A stretch of DNA of 64,000 nucleotides from Photorhabdus asymbiotica (GTDB lineage Bacteria; Pseudomonadota; Gammaproteobacteria; Enterobacterales; Enterobacteriaceae), in the NCBI RefSeq assembly GCF_003634575.1, contig NZ_RBLJ01000001.1, forward strand, positions 1,054,001 through 1,118,000, written 5' to 3'. Position numbers and translations under genes: made by a program. Below are positions 9,329 to 17,954 of the stretch, piece after piece (the first letter of the stretch is position 1; every line of letters begins with the position of its first letter). The notes under the pieces are model-generated. The model made no database searches and was not told the DNA's origin. It saw only the letters and a program-made list of their open reading frames with translations.

Positions 9329-10519
9329 ATGCTGGATAGTCAAACCATTGCAACTGTCAAATCTACTATTCCACTGCTCGCTACTACTGGCCCGAAACTA
9401 ACAGCCCATTTTTATGAACGGATGTTCAAACATAATCCTGAGCTGAAAAATATTTTTAATATGAGCCATCAACTCAATGGCGATCAGCGTGAAGCCCTAT
9501 TCAATGCCATCTGCGCCTATGCAGCCAATCTTGACAATCTGACAGCCCTCTTGCCGGCAGTTGAAAAAATTGCGCATAAACACGCCAGCCTGAATATTCA
9601 ACCAGAACATTATCAAATTGTCGGCACTCACCTGTTGGCAACATTGGATGAAATGTTCCAACCGGGAAATGAAATTCTGGACGCTTGGGGGAAAGCTTAT
9701 GGTGTGTTGGCTGATGTTTTTATCAATCGTGAAGAACAGATCTATCATAGTGGCGAATCGACAGATGGCGGCTGGCGTGGCTTGCGTCCATTCCGTATCA
9801 GCCGGAAACAAGTAAAAAGTGATGTCATTTGCAGCTTTGAGTTTGTGCCACAGGATGGCGGAAAAGTAATGGACTACAAACCCGGCCAATATTTGAGCAT
9901 TTATCTGGAAGATGATAGTTTTGATAACCGTGAAATCCGCCAATACTCATTGACAACCGCACCAAATGGTTCCAGTTATCGCATTGCGATCAAGCGAGAG
10001 CCACAAGGAACCGTTTCCAACCATATGCACGATAAGATGCAAGAAGGCGACACTGTTTGGTTGGCCGCTCCACGCGGAGATTTTTTCCTTGATATTAAGC
10101 CAGAAACACCGGTTACTTTGATTTCTGCGGGGGTTGGCCTGACACCGATGATGAGTATGCTGCATCAACTCCACCAGCAAAACCACAACAGCCAGATTAA
10201 CTGGTTACATGCAGCAGAGCACGGTGGTCATCACGCATTCACCCATGAAGTTGCAGACATCGCGCAAACAATGCCGAATCTTAACCGCACAATTTGGTAC
10301 CGCGAACCAAGAGATGGAGACCAACAAGGCATCCATTATCAACATAAAGGTTTTATGGATTTGTCAGTTCTAAATGGGGCGCTCAACACTGAAGGAATGC
10401 ATTTTTATTTCTGTGGCCCGGTTCCCTTTATGCAATATGTAGCAAAACAGCTATTGGATATAGGAATTGATAAACAATTTATCCACTATGAATGCTTTGG
10501 TCCGCATAAAGTAATTTAA
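9329..10519 (+). CDS. hmp: Flavohemoprotein Hmp (nitric oxide dioxygenase)
   Basis: A 396-aa enzyme that oxidises NO to nitrate using O2, NADPH, heme and FAD, protecting against nitrosative stress. The N-terminal globin domain ([20 protein letters not shown]) has the proximal histidine in [12 protein letters not shown] (about His85). The FAD-binding segment is RQYSLTTAP near 206, and the NAD-binding segment is [11 protein letters not shown] near 270. The C-terminus ends [12 protein letters not shown], as in E. coli Hmp. The ribosome site CAGGAG is good. The last ~169 bp of this gene are repeated downstream at 13741. Confidence 0.96.
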   Translation: MLDSQTIATVKSTIPLLATTGPKLTAHFYERMFKHNPELKNIFNMSHQLNGDQREALFNAICAYAANLDNLTALLPAVEKIAHKHASLNIQPEHYQIVGTHLLATLDEMFQPGNEILDAWGKAYGVLADVFINREEQIYHSGESTDGGWRGLRPFRISRKQVKSDVICSFEFVPQDGGKVMDYKPGQYLSIYLEDDSFDNREIRQYSLTTAPNGSSYRIAIKREPQGTVSNHMHDKMQEGDTVWLAAPRGDFFLDIKPETPVTLISAGVGLTPMMSMLHQLHQQNHNSQINWLHAAEHGGHHAFTHEVADIAQTMPNLNRTIWYREPRDGDQQGIHYQHKGFMDLSVLNGALNTEGMHFYFCGPVPFMQYVAKQLLDIGIDKQFIHYECFGPHKVI

Positions 10520-10808
10520 ATTTTCAGTTTAGTATTAAAAACGTTATACGGTGAAAATAGCCAATAAAGTCAACTGAACAGAAGCTATCTTTAATTTATG
10601 GACTCTGATGTTCAATATTCAATATTTATGTGTATTGAATGTGTTTAATATGACTAAAAAAACCAATTCATCACTATTTTAGAGACTTTAATAGATTTGT
10701 TTATCATGGAGCCCGTCCAGCTGGACGTCAGCTCCATTGATTTCAAAAATCATGGGTAAACTTAACTGGCAATTAATTTCGCCCCACAAGCTGTTTGCAT
10801 TCCTTCAA
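10351..10808 (+). repeat. Left copy of the hmp-3'/PAAR-3' duplication
   Basis: This segment holds the last 169 bp of hmp, its 3' flank and the last bases of the PAAR gene. It recurs in the same orientation at 13741-14196 with high identity, a 7-bp deletion and a ~5-bp insertion. The two copies bracket most of the type VI effector cassette. Confidence 0.92.
10706..10737. terminator. Structured palindrome downstream of hmp
   Basis: ATGGAGC / GCTCCAT arms enclose a second palindrome, GTCCAGCTGGAC. It lies between the convergent hmp and PAAR genes. There is no clear T tract, so the terminator role is tentative. A copy is found at 14089-14120. Confidence 0.45.
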
Positions 10809-11129
10809 GCGCAATAGGTTTCCCTTTATACCCAATAGATTTCGAGTTGCAGCGCGACGGCAAGTGAACGAATCCCCAGGAGCATAGATAACTATGTGAC
10901 TGGGGTGAGTGAACGCAGCCAACAAAGCAGCAACTTGAAAGATGAAGGGTATATATTTTAAAGAGTCAGCCCCCTGAATAATAGGAAATACACCTTTGCA
11001 TTGGAGACATGCGACCAAATCTCCTTTACCTGCTATAGGAATACCATTGTGAGTATATTCATCAACAGCGGTAATCACCTTACCGCCATGATCTGTCGTA
11101 TCACCCAATAAAATAACCGCTTTTGACAT
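10762..11129 (-). pseudogene. PAAR-domain T6SS tip protein, interrupted by an ERIC element
   Basis: The gene starts MSKAVILLGDTTDHGGKVIT with a GGAGAA ribosome site and reads as a small PAAR protein, the sharpened tip that caps VgrG and carries effectors in type VI secretion. After ...GVFPIIQGADSLK the frame enters a 127-bp ERIC element (10827-10953). The real C-terminus, GKPIALEGMQTACGAKLIAS, is found on the far side in another frame and ends at 10762. Reading straight through gives a 118-aa protein with a nonsense tail that stops at 10773. An intact protein would be about 90 aa. It is the last gene of the leftward effector operon. Confidence 0.88.
10827..10953. repeat. ERIC element, full length (127 bp)
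   Basis: Terminal TATACCC / GGGTATA repeats; the centre contains GAATCCCCAGGAGCATAG and GTGACTGGGGTGAGTG, the stretches used as classic ERIC landmarks. Length is exactly 127 bp. It is inserted into the PAAR gene. Confidence 0.93.
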
Positions 11130-11174
11130 TAAGATTCTCCACACTTTCCAATTGGCAAATAACCTCTCTCCCTA

Positions 11175-11897
11175 TCAAACATCAGTAATTAATGGCAATA
11201 ATCCCAGGTTCAGCAACTGTATTTCAACATCATTGGATTTATCAATATCGTCCTGATTTCTTCCATCAAAAATACCTTTTTGGGTGACAATCAGAGTACC
11301 TATCTGTTCATTATTCTGGTGCACTGGAAGCACATCTTCCGCCATAGGCAGATAGGATTTATCAATAATACGGGGCTGGTAAAGCATCCAGCCAACACTG
11401 AGACGGTCTGGGAAAACTTGCTTGCCTTTTAAGGTATAGCCGTTGGTTTCTACTTGAATATAAGGAAAATCACGACTGGTCGCTAAATATTTAACTAAAT
11501 CAATTAATCGGGATACATTCAGTTGACTGCTGTCAATTTTTAAATTGAATTCTTGCCAAACCCAGTTGATGCCTCTTGTAGACAGTTTATTATAACTAAT
11601 ACCATTAGCTATCTCATCCCGCTCTCCATCCCACATATCTTCAATAAGTGAAGGAAAATCTTTTTTATAAGATTTTTCAAAATAGCTCACTGTCTTTTCT
11701 GTTGGCCCTTGTTTATCAAACACAATGTGTTTTAGGGCCTCTTTTCGTGAATAGCCCGTTAAATACCATGTCTTTTCCTGCCTGAAGAAGATATCGATTT
11801 GCCGTGTAATATGAAATAAATCCATTAACGCTGTATTTACGGTAATGGTTTCCTGTTGTTCATAATACACATTGATTTTTATACGAATTATTGTCAT
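11175..11897 (-). CDS. Imm52-like immunity protein for the adjacent toxin
   Basis: A 240-aa soluble protein with no signal peptide. The C-terminal half carries the Imm52 hallmarks: PDRLSVGWMLYQPR (the conserved Gly-Trp near 173) and the end motif DVEIQLLNLGLLPLITDV. Imm52 proteins neutralise Tox-REase-5 nucleases in polymorphic toxin systems. It lies 12 bp downstream of the toxin gene with a GAGG ribosome site, which is the standard toxin-immunity order. The family call is from recalled motifs; inhibition of the neighbouring toxin is inference from context. Confidence 0.75.
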   Translation of the reverse strand: MTIIRIKINVYYEQQETITVNTALMDLFHITRQIDIFFRQEKTWYLTGYSRKEALKHIVFDKQGPTEKTVSYFEKSYKKDFPSLIEDMWDGERDEIANGISYNKLSTRGINWVWQEFNLKIDSSQLNVSRLIDLVKYLATSRDFPYIQVETNGYTLKGKQVFPDRLSVGWMLYQPRIIDKSYLPMAEDVLPVHQNNEQIGTLIVTQKGIFDGRNQDDIDKSNDVEIQLLNLGLLPLITDV

Positions 11898-11909
11898 TTA
11901 AACCTCGAA

Positions 11910-12683
11910 TTAGATTCTAGTCATTAAATCGGCATAGGGAGTATAATGGACACTGATATTTTTAAATTGACTAAATATTCCCTTAAAATAGGCATAACTG
12001 ATTGGTTGTAAAAAATGCCATTCCACATGCGGGGTACCCTCTAGTGTGTCACAAACAGTTTGATGCCTTTCCGCCTGTTTTTTACCCGACTTACTCCCTT
12101 TCCACCAAATTTTTGGTTCACCTTCAGTATCAAAAAACTGGTCATACCGCGCTTTGGCCTCCAGAAATAAGCAATACGCCGGTCGCCAGCCATCAAAGGT
12201 CACTTTCAGGCACTGAAATTCCTGGATCATCTGTATAGTGGGATCATATTTCGTTTGGGCAATAAATCGCTGATAGTTAATTGTGATGGCGCTCCAGCGG
12301 CTCACCTTGCGATATTTTTCACTCGTCACCGGAATAGCCAGGCAAGCCTTGCACTCTTTTTTACTCTCCGTTTTTTCACACTCTTCCGCCTTAGACTGGG
12401 ACTTTGCCTGAACCGCACTGGTATCAACTGATTCATCCTCTAAATCATCATCCTCCCAAAAATCCGCATGCGCTTCGGCACTCCAGACAATATTTCTGTC
12501 TTCATCCGTGATTTCAGGACTTATCACAAAATCCATTTTTTTACGGTGAATGTGTTCATCGTCTTCAACCGGTTTTTCTTTACTTGCTTCCATGATGCCG
12601 ACAGCAATTAGTACCCCGACACAAGCGCTGGCAACATATTCAGCCGCACCCACTGCGACAGGGGCCAGTAACGGTATTGGCAT
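11910..12683 (-). CDS. T6SS effector with Tox-REase-5 nuclease domain
   Basis: A 257-aa protein. Residues 1-32 are hydrophobic (PLLAPVAVGAAEYVASACVG), followed by an acidic linker (about 40-110) and a C-terminal Tox-REase-5 domain. The domain shows VTFDGWRPAYCLFLEAKARY with D164 and E175/K177 as a likely D...ExK restriction-endonuclease-type active site. It continues with VEWHFLQPISYAYFKGIF near 220-240, typical of this toxin family. It should cut nucleic acid in competitor cells. A KECKACLAIPV cysteine segment precedes the nuclease domain. Neighbours are a DUF4123 adaptor and small protein upstream, immunity and PAAR downstream. Delivery by T6SS is inferred from this context. Confidence 0.8.
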   Translation of the reverse strand: MPIPLLAPVAVGAAEYVASACVGVLIAVGIMEASKEKPVEDDEHIHRKKMDFVISPEITDEDRNIVWSAEAHADFWEDDDLEDESVDTSAVQAKSQSKAEECEKTESKKECKACLAIPVTSEKYRKVSRWSAITINYQRFIAQTKYDPTIQMIQEFQCLKVTFDGWRPAYCLFLEAKARYDQFFDTEGEPKIWWKGSKSGKKQAERHQTVCDTLEGTPHVEWHFLQPISYAYFKGIFSQFKNISVHYTPYADLMTRI

Positions 12684-12684
12684 A

Positions 12685-13026
12685 TTAACGTCTCCTGTTT
12701 ATCTTATTTTTTGCAATATAAAGAATATCTTTAAACTGTTGCTCAGATTTCTGATCAGGGGATTCCAGAGCAGATTTGATTGGCGAGGCATGCTGAAAAT
12801 CAGGATTAAACGCGACCAGAGATAAATAGGATTGAATCAAGTATTTATCCTGAAAGTCTAATGTCAGTAAATAGTCATAAGCAGCCATTAGCCGTTTGTT
12901 CAACGAAGACGGAGAAGGTATTAATTCAGCGTGTTTAGCTAGAAGTTCGGCCTGTATACGATCAATAACGGTCTGCTTTTCCAGTTTGGTAATGATATCA
13001 AGTTGTGTCTGGGTCAATTCAATCAT
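12685..13026 (-). CDS. Small protein of T6SS effector operon, unknown function
   Basis: A 113-aa, mostly alpha-helical, charged protein (MIELTQTQLDIITKLEKQT...) that I do not recognise. The start at 13026 overlaps the stop of the DUF4123 gene and is preceded by AGGAGACCC, so translation is probably coupled. The stop lies 1 bp before the toxin start. The location between adaptor and toxin suggests a chaperone or loading partner for the toxin, but nothing in the sequence proves this. An in-frame 17-residue upstream extension lies inside the previous gene and is rejected. Confidence 0.7.
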   Translation of the reverse strand: MIELTQTQLDIITKLEKQTVIDRIQAELLAKHAELIPSPSSLNKRLMAAYDYLLTLDFQDKYLIQSYLSLVAFNPDFQHASPIKSALESPDQKSEQQFKDILYIAKNKINRRR

Positions 13027-13520
13027 AATGGGTCTCCTGACACCGAATAGTAAGTAGCATTGTGTTGATAAACCCATACGTTAATACCCTGCATAAATGC
13101 AGACATTTGCTCATGGCTAAAAATGTCACGAATGCGATGCAAAATACGGGGATCATAAAAACGTAGCAGTGCCGTCTGTTTTGCCGACAGCTGAATATTT
13201 AAATATGGCACAAGATGGCGGGTCAATTTATCCAATGACAGAGAGGTTAACAGCCATGATACTGCCGGAGACGTTTTTTCAAGTGTTGATAATTCATCTT
13301 GCCACTGATGAGCGTATTCCATATCAAACAGCCACGGGCCTGCAAACGCAATTTTTGAATCTGGATAGTGCCGGAACAGTGGGTTGTTGATACCCGCGAT
13401 ATAGTTAATTTCCTCACCAAAACAGCGCTCATATTGCAAACCATTCACCAGCGCATAAAGCCGAACGCCGGGATGTTCTTTCTGATAATTAGCCAGTTTT
13501 TCGCTTAATTCAGGTGCCAT
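13023..13520 (-). CDS. DUF4123 T6SS effector adaptor, probably 5'-truncated
   Basis: At least 165 aa. The region RLYALVNGLQYERCFGEE, then AFAGPWLFDMEY near 60 and LLRFYDPRILHRIRDIF near 122, are DUF4123 features. This family loads effectors onto VgrG/PAAR. The open frame continues upstream of the ATG at 13520 with coding-like sequence (YGYLQRLLADEGIFYYYYLG) as far as a TAG near 13600, but no start codon is seen there. The native N-terminus therefore seems lost, possibly at the same rearrangement that left the hmp fragment at 13741. The ATG at 13520 has a GGGGG ribosome site and may still be used. Confidence 0.7.
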   Translation of the reverse strand: MAPELSEKLANYQKEHPGVRLYALVNGLQYERCFGEEINYIAGINNPLFRHYPDSKIAFAGPWLFDMEYAHQWQDELSTLEKTSPAVSWLLTSLSLDKLTRHLVPYLNIQLSAKQTALLRFYDPRILHRIRDIFSHEQMSAFMQGINVWVYQHNATYYSVSGDPL

Positions 13521-13740
13521 GACTGCCCCCAGATAGTAGTAATAAAAGATCCCTTCATCAGCTAACAGACGCTGTAAATAGCCATAAGTAATTGTTACCT
13601 ATAATTAAGTTATCATCCCGCAATATGCCCCAGACAAAATGATCACAAAAGAAGCAATCATACTGTTTTTTAATCAATGAAACAATTAAATCATAAGAAA
13701 ATATGATTAAATATAACATTGGCACCAAAGTGGAATAAGA

Positions 13741-14196
13741 TTTTATGGATTTGCCAGTTCTGAATGGGACGCTCAACACTGAAGGAATGAATTTTTATTT
13801 CTGTGGCCCAGCTCCCTTTATGCAATATGTAGCAAAACAGCTATTGGATATAGGAATTGATAAACAATTTATCCACTATGAATGCTTTGGCCCGCACAAG
13901 GTGATTTAAATTTTCAGTTTAGTATTAAAAATGTTATACGGTGAAAATAGCCAATAAAGTGAACTGAACAGAAGCTATCTTTAATTTATGGACTCTGATG
14001 TTCAATATTTATGTGTATTGAATGTGTTTAATATGACTAAAAAAACCAATTCATCACTATTTTAGAGACTTTAATAGATTTGTTTATCATGGAGCCCGTC
14101 CAGCTGGACGTCAGCTCCATTGATTTCAAAAATCATGGATAAACTTACTTTGACTGGCAATTAACTTCGCCCCACAAGCTGTTTGCATTCCTTCAA
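13741..14196 (+). repeat. Right copy of the hmp-3'/PAAR-3' duplication
   Basis: It repeats 10351-10808: the terminal ~169 bp of hmp (frame still open to GPHKVI and stop), the 3' flank with its palindrome (14089-14120), and on the minus strand the PAAR C-terminal codons (about 14150-14196). The hmp fragment has no start. After 14196 the sequence diverges completely. Confidence 0.9.
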
Positions 14197-14223
14197 TTGG
14201 CTATCAGAGACGCCGCTGATTAA

Positions 14224-14373
14224 TCATTAATCAGGCAGAAATTTGGTTATTGTGCTGCCCAAGGAAGAGCAAACGATTATAAGCTCAATAAGGCAATGGA
14301 AGTTGGATACTTTTCCAATCCCGGTGCAGCTAATAACTCTTGGTGGTATGGTTGGAATCAATTACACTATTAA
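14224..14373 (+). pseudogene. Unidentified gene remnant, plus strand
   Basis: An open stretch of 49 codons without a start reads SLIRQKFGYCAAQGRANDYK and ends NNSWWYGWNQLHY. Its composition looks like real protein, possibly the 3' end of a lost gene joined at the duplication breakpoint. I do not recognise the family. A plus-strand hairpin with a T run follows at 14440. Confidence 0.35.
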
Positions 14374-14439
14374 ATCTTCAGGTAACCTTTTAACAAATAA
14401 CTTTTCCTATTACTGTCAAGTAAGAGATAGTTGCTCATT

Positions 14440-14468
14440 AAGTGCCGGATAAAAATCAGCACTTTTTT
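14440..14468 (+). terminator. Plus-strand intrinsic terminator
   Basis: Arms AAGTGC / GCACTT with inner GAT / ATC pairing, followed by TTTTTT. It lies downstream of the plus-strand remnant at 14224 and before the convergent exporter gene. Confidence 0.6.
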
Positions 14469-14507
14469 ATTAATCTGAATTGAACCATTATACAGTTCAA
14501 TTGTTGC

Positions 14508-16624
14508 TCAATTAACGCCAGCAGCTTCTAAGGAAATGATTCTGTCGGCTGAAGAAATTGTTGACTGTCGATGGGCAATAATGATTCTGGTTATTTTTAA
14601 TTGTGCTATTGCTTGGTTAATGATGGCCTCATTTTCCAAATCTAAATGACTCGTCGCCTCGTCCATAAATAAAATGCTAGGCCGACGATAAAGTGCCCTG
14701 GCAATCAATAATCGCTGTTTTTGTCCACCAGACAAACTTCCACCCAATTCTCCAACCAATGTTTCATATCCCATCGGCATTCGTTGAATATCATCATGGA
14801 TATTACAACGTTTAGCACATGACTCTATACGTCTTAGATCTAATTCAGAATCGAACCCCGATATATTTTCTGCAATAGAGCCAGAAAGCAGCTTGTCATC
14901 CTGAAGGACGCAAGCAATGCATTGGCGATAATTATTAACTCCGATATTATATATATCTACCCCATCAACCAAGATCATCCCCGAATCCGGTGCCAGCAGC
15001 CCACACATCAACTTCATTAATGTTGTTTTCCCGCCTCCTGACGGTCCTGCAATTGCAACACTTTCTCCGGCTCGGATGCTCAGGTTAAAATCCTTAATGA
15101 TAGGTTTGGAAAAATTATCATATTGATAACTCAGATTACGAACCTCAAAATTAACCGCTTTTCCTGAGGAGAAAAATTGACGATTAGGCAACTGTTTTTC
15201 TGGCTGGGATAGCACAATATCAGCAACCCTTTCATTGTGCAGGCTGAGCATGCGCAGTTTCAACATTACGTCAATTAGGCTGCTTGCCCGTTGAGAAAAC
15301 TGCCCTCGGTAAGCATTGAAAGCAACAAACATCCCTATAGTCATTTGATTATCAATAACCAGTGAAGCACCTAACCAAAGGATAATAATTTGGTCGCAGG
15401 TTGCAATGAATGTATTGAGCCCACCGAACATCATATTCATTTTGGTGAGCTTAATCCCAGCATTGATAGTTTCAACATTCAAGTTCAACCAATACTGGGA
15501 GCGGGTTTCTGATAGTCCCAACGTTTTAAGAGTACCAATACTGTACAGGCTTTCCATGAAGTGAGAGCTGGCTTTAGCTCCTTTCACCAATTGCTCTTCA
15601 GCTATTTGCCTATAATATTGGTAAGTTGATAGCCGTAAAATCACATACAACACTGTAAAACCTAAAACTACCCACACCAGCCAACCACCATACAGCAGCA
15701 TCATGATAAATACCCCAACTGACATGATGCTATCGACAATGCTGATCACAATATTTGTGGTGAACGTAGACCGTATAATATCCAGAGAACCAAATCGTGA
15801 CTGGATATCGCCTAGCTTGCGCTTTTCGAAATAAGCTAGCGGGAGCTTCATCAAATGGTCAAATACTCCCGCCTTCCATTGGATATCAATCAGTGTTTCC
15901 ATGACGATGGATATCCATGAGCGCAGCATTGATACTCCAGTACGGAACAAAATAAAGAACAACAGTCCGATGCATATCAATGATAACAGCTCATGATCGC
16001 CGGCAAAAATAACGTGATCCATAACCAATTGGGAGCCAATCGGTAGTAACAAATTACTAGCCTCTATCACCATCGATAAAGAAAAGATCTTGATCAAGGT
16101 ACTTTTCAAACCGTGAACATTTGTCAGTAAGGTACGTAAACGCATTCGGTTATGTTGTTTAACCGGACTAAATTCACTATCTGGTCACAACTCTAATGCA
16201 ACACCAGTAAAGTGCCGTGATAGTTCTTGCATCCCCAAAACCCTGCGGCCAAATGCAGGATCATGAACTGCAATCCGTCCACGGTTTACACTGACTAAGA
16301 CAACAAAGTGATCCATGTCCCAATGTAAAATACAAGGGGCTTTCAATGCATTCAATTCATCAATATCTAGTGATAACGCTCTAGTTTTCAGTTTAAGATC
16401 GTGAGCAATATCAACCAAGGTTGCTAACGTCGCTCCCCGCGAAAACAGTCCATAACTGCTACGTAAATTAAAAAGATCAATTTGTAACCCATAGTAATGG
16501 CATACCATAGCTAAACTTGCAGCCCGCATTCCGCTGCCTCTGTTTGCAAAATTTGTGGTACCTTCCTTCTGCCCAGCGTCAAATTCAGCTTTGTCATGAG
16601 GGTTTCAAAATTCTCTTTAGTCAT
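14508..16624 (-). pseudogene. Microcin C39 peptidase-ABC exporter (MchF/CvaB type), two lesions
   Basis: The CvaB-type exporter cleaves double-glycine leaders and pumps the peptide through the inner membrane. The original start is at 16624 (MTKENFETLMTK...), overlapping the adaptor stop. The reading reaches TEAAECGL, where the Cys is catalytic. One base is then missing, so the frame must shift into ASLAMVCHYYGLQ (open 16529-16185), which carries the peptidase His/Asp in LHWDMDHFVVLVS. At 16185-16187 an in-frame TGA stands where CvaB has Trp (VALEVWP in CvaB). The same frame resumes through the membrane domain and the ATPase: Walker A AGPSGGGKTTLMK, signature GGSLSGGQKQR, Walker B ILFMDEATSHLD, down to 14508. 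Only the 545-aa TMD-NBD half and a 114-aa peptidase fragment remain open. Confidence 0.88.
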
Positions 16625-17903
16625 GAACTGGTCCCATTAGGCTTTTTTTCATATCGTAGAAAGAAGAGAACATCCATTGGTAAAGGGGTCTCTTCTCAAG
16701 GAATAACGTCGATTGAGTTCGCATACCGTTGGTAAGCTGTAGCTCTTTGCCCTGATAACTGAATCGACTCTTGTCCAAAGCCACCATTACTTTGTAATAG
16801 GATTCTGTTTGTGCATTAGATTGATAAACGGGGGGACTACTGTAGGTTGCCATTTCCTGAATAGAAGCAGGTGCATATGTAATATTTTCAATCCGACCTG
16901 AAAACTGCCCAAACTTTTCGAAAGGAAATGCATCATAGCGAATGTTAATAACATCACCAACGGAAACATAGGGAATGCTGCTATTTGGTAACCATAGCAC
17001 TAAATAATAAGTTGCATTTATATTGGGAGTTAGCTGGGCTAAACTGTCCCCCATATTAACCATTTGACCTAAAGTTACGCTGAGTGATTCAATACGACCA
17101 TTTGTTGGAGCATTTATAATTAAAGTGCCGTTTGCATTAACTTCTGCAAGTTGGCCTTGTAGGTTATTGCGTTGGAGTTCATATTGTGATAATTGATTGT
17201 CAAAATCTGCAGCACGAGTGACTATTTCACTGTCCAAGTTAGTAATTTGCAGTGAATCCTTAATATGTTGACTGTATAGGTTTTGAAAAAGGCTTTGCTG
17301 TTGGTAATACGAGTATGTCTGACTGCTGAGTTGATCTTTGGTAATTAACCCACGCTGTTGATAATCTTTATAGGACTGCATATTATTTTTAGCAAACTCA
17401 ACACCTTGTCGCACATTGTCCAAAACACGTTTGGATTGCTGATGTGCTGCCTCATACTGTTGCTTTTGCATACGGATATTGTCAAGTGTGGTACGTTTAT
17501 TGTCGCGCAATTTTTGAATAATATTGTCAACCTGCGCTAATTGGCTTTCTAAGGCGTGACGTGTATTAGCGCTCACTTTTCCCGATTCAGTAACTTGGCT
17601 GACATCAATTTGATAAAGGCGCTGGCCTTTTTCAACCACTTCCCCTACGTTTATAAATCGTTGTGAAATAAATCCTTGCTGAGGAGCAAAAATATTTACC
17701 GAACGTGGTTGTGTTGTGATTTCACCATAAACATTAATTCGCCGTATATAGTTACCGAAAACAAGTAATGTCAACAATATCAGTACAAAGAGAGTCGACA
17801 ATACACTAATTATCCAAGTTGGTATTCCGGATATTAGCAATGCTTTTCCTACCCATTTGACTCTTTGATATTCAACAGCTTCTTTCCGAAATAAATCCCA
17901 CAT
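16617..17903 (-). CDS. Microcin secretion adaptor (MchE/CvaA, HlyD family)
   Basis: About 428 aa. This periplasmic adaptor links the inner-membrane exporter to TolC. It has one N-terminal transmembrane segment (residues ~18-45), a lipoyl-like half motif, a coiled-coil region (~90-210) and the C-terminal stretch NGMRTQSTLFLEKRPLYQWM followed by SFYDMKKSLMGP. This ending is very close to CvaA/MchE as recalled. The start at 17903 (MWDLFRKEAVEYQ) matches the family's N-terminus; an in-frame start at 17954 adds 17 residues. The stop overlaps the exporter start by 8 bp. This gene is intact although its exporter partner is not. Confidence 0.88.
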   Translation of the reverse strand: MWDLFRKEAVEYQRVKWVGKALLISGIPTWIISVLSTLFVLILLTLLVFGNYIRRINVYGEITTQPRSVNIFAPQQGFISQRFINVGEVVEKGQRLYQIDVSQVTESGKVSANTRHALESQLAQVDNIIQKLRDNKRTTLDNIRMQKQQYEAAHQQSKRVLDNVRQGVEFAKNNMQSYKDYQQRGLITKDQLSSQTYSYYQQQSLFQNLYSQHIKDSLQITNLDSEIVTRAADFDNQLSQYELQRNNLQGQLAEVNANGTLIINAPTNGRIESLSVTLGQMVNMGDSLAQLTPNINATYYLVLWLPNSSIPYVSVGDVINIRYDAFPFEKFGQFSGRIENITYAPASIQEMATYSSPPVYQSNAQTESYYKVMVALDKSRFSYQGKELQLTNGMRTQSTLFLEKRPLYQWMFSSFYDMKKSLMGPVHD

Positions 17904-17954
17904 AAAAATCCATATTCTAGAGATAATCCCTAGATCCGATTCCAATTCAATCAA

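Noticed and set aside
10706-10737. Possible attachment site or small origin palindrome
   Set aside because: No integrase gene nearby, and the palindrome is also in the duplicated copy; a structured 3' end is the simpler reading.
13558-13779. 73-codon minus-strand ORF spanning the hmp duplicate border
   Set aside because: It crosses the repeat junction and reads hmp antisense; it is in a different frame from the DUF4123 coding sequence.
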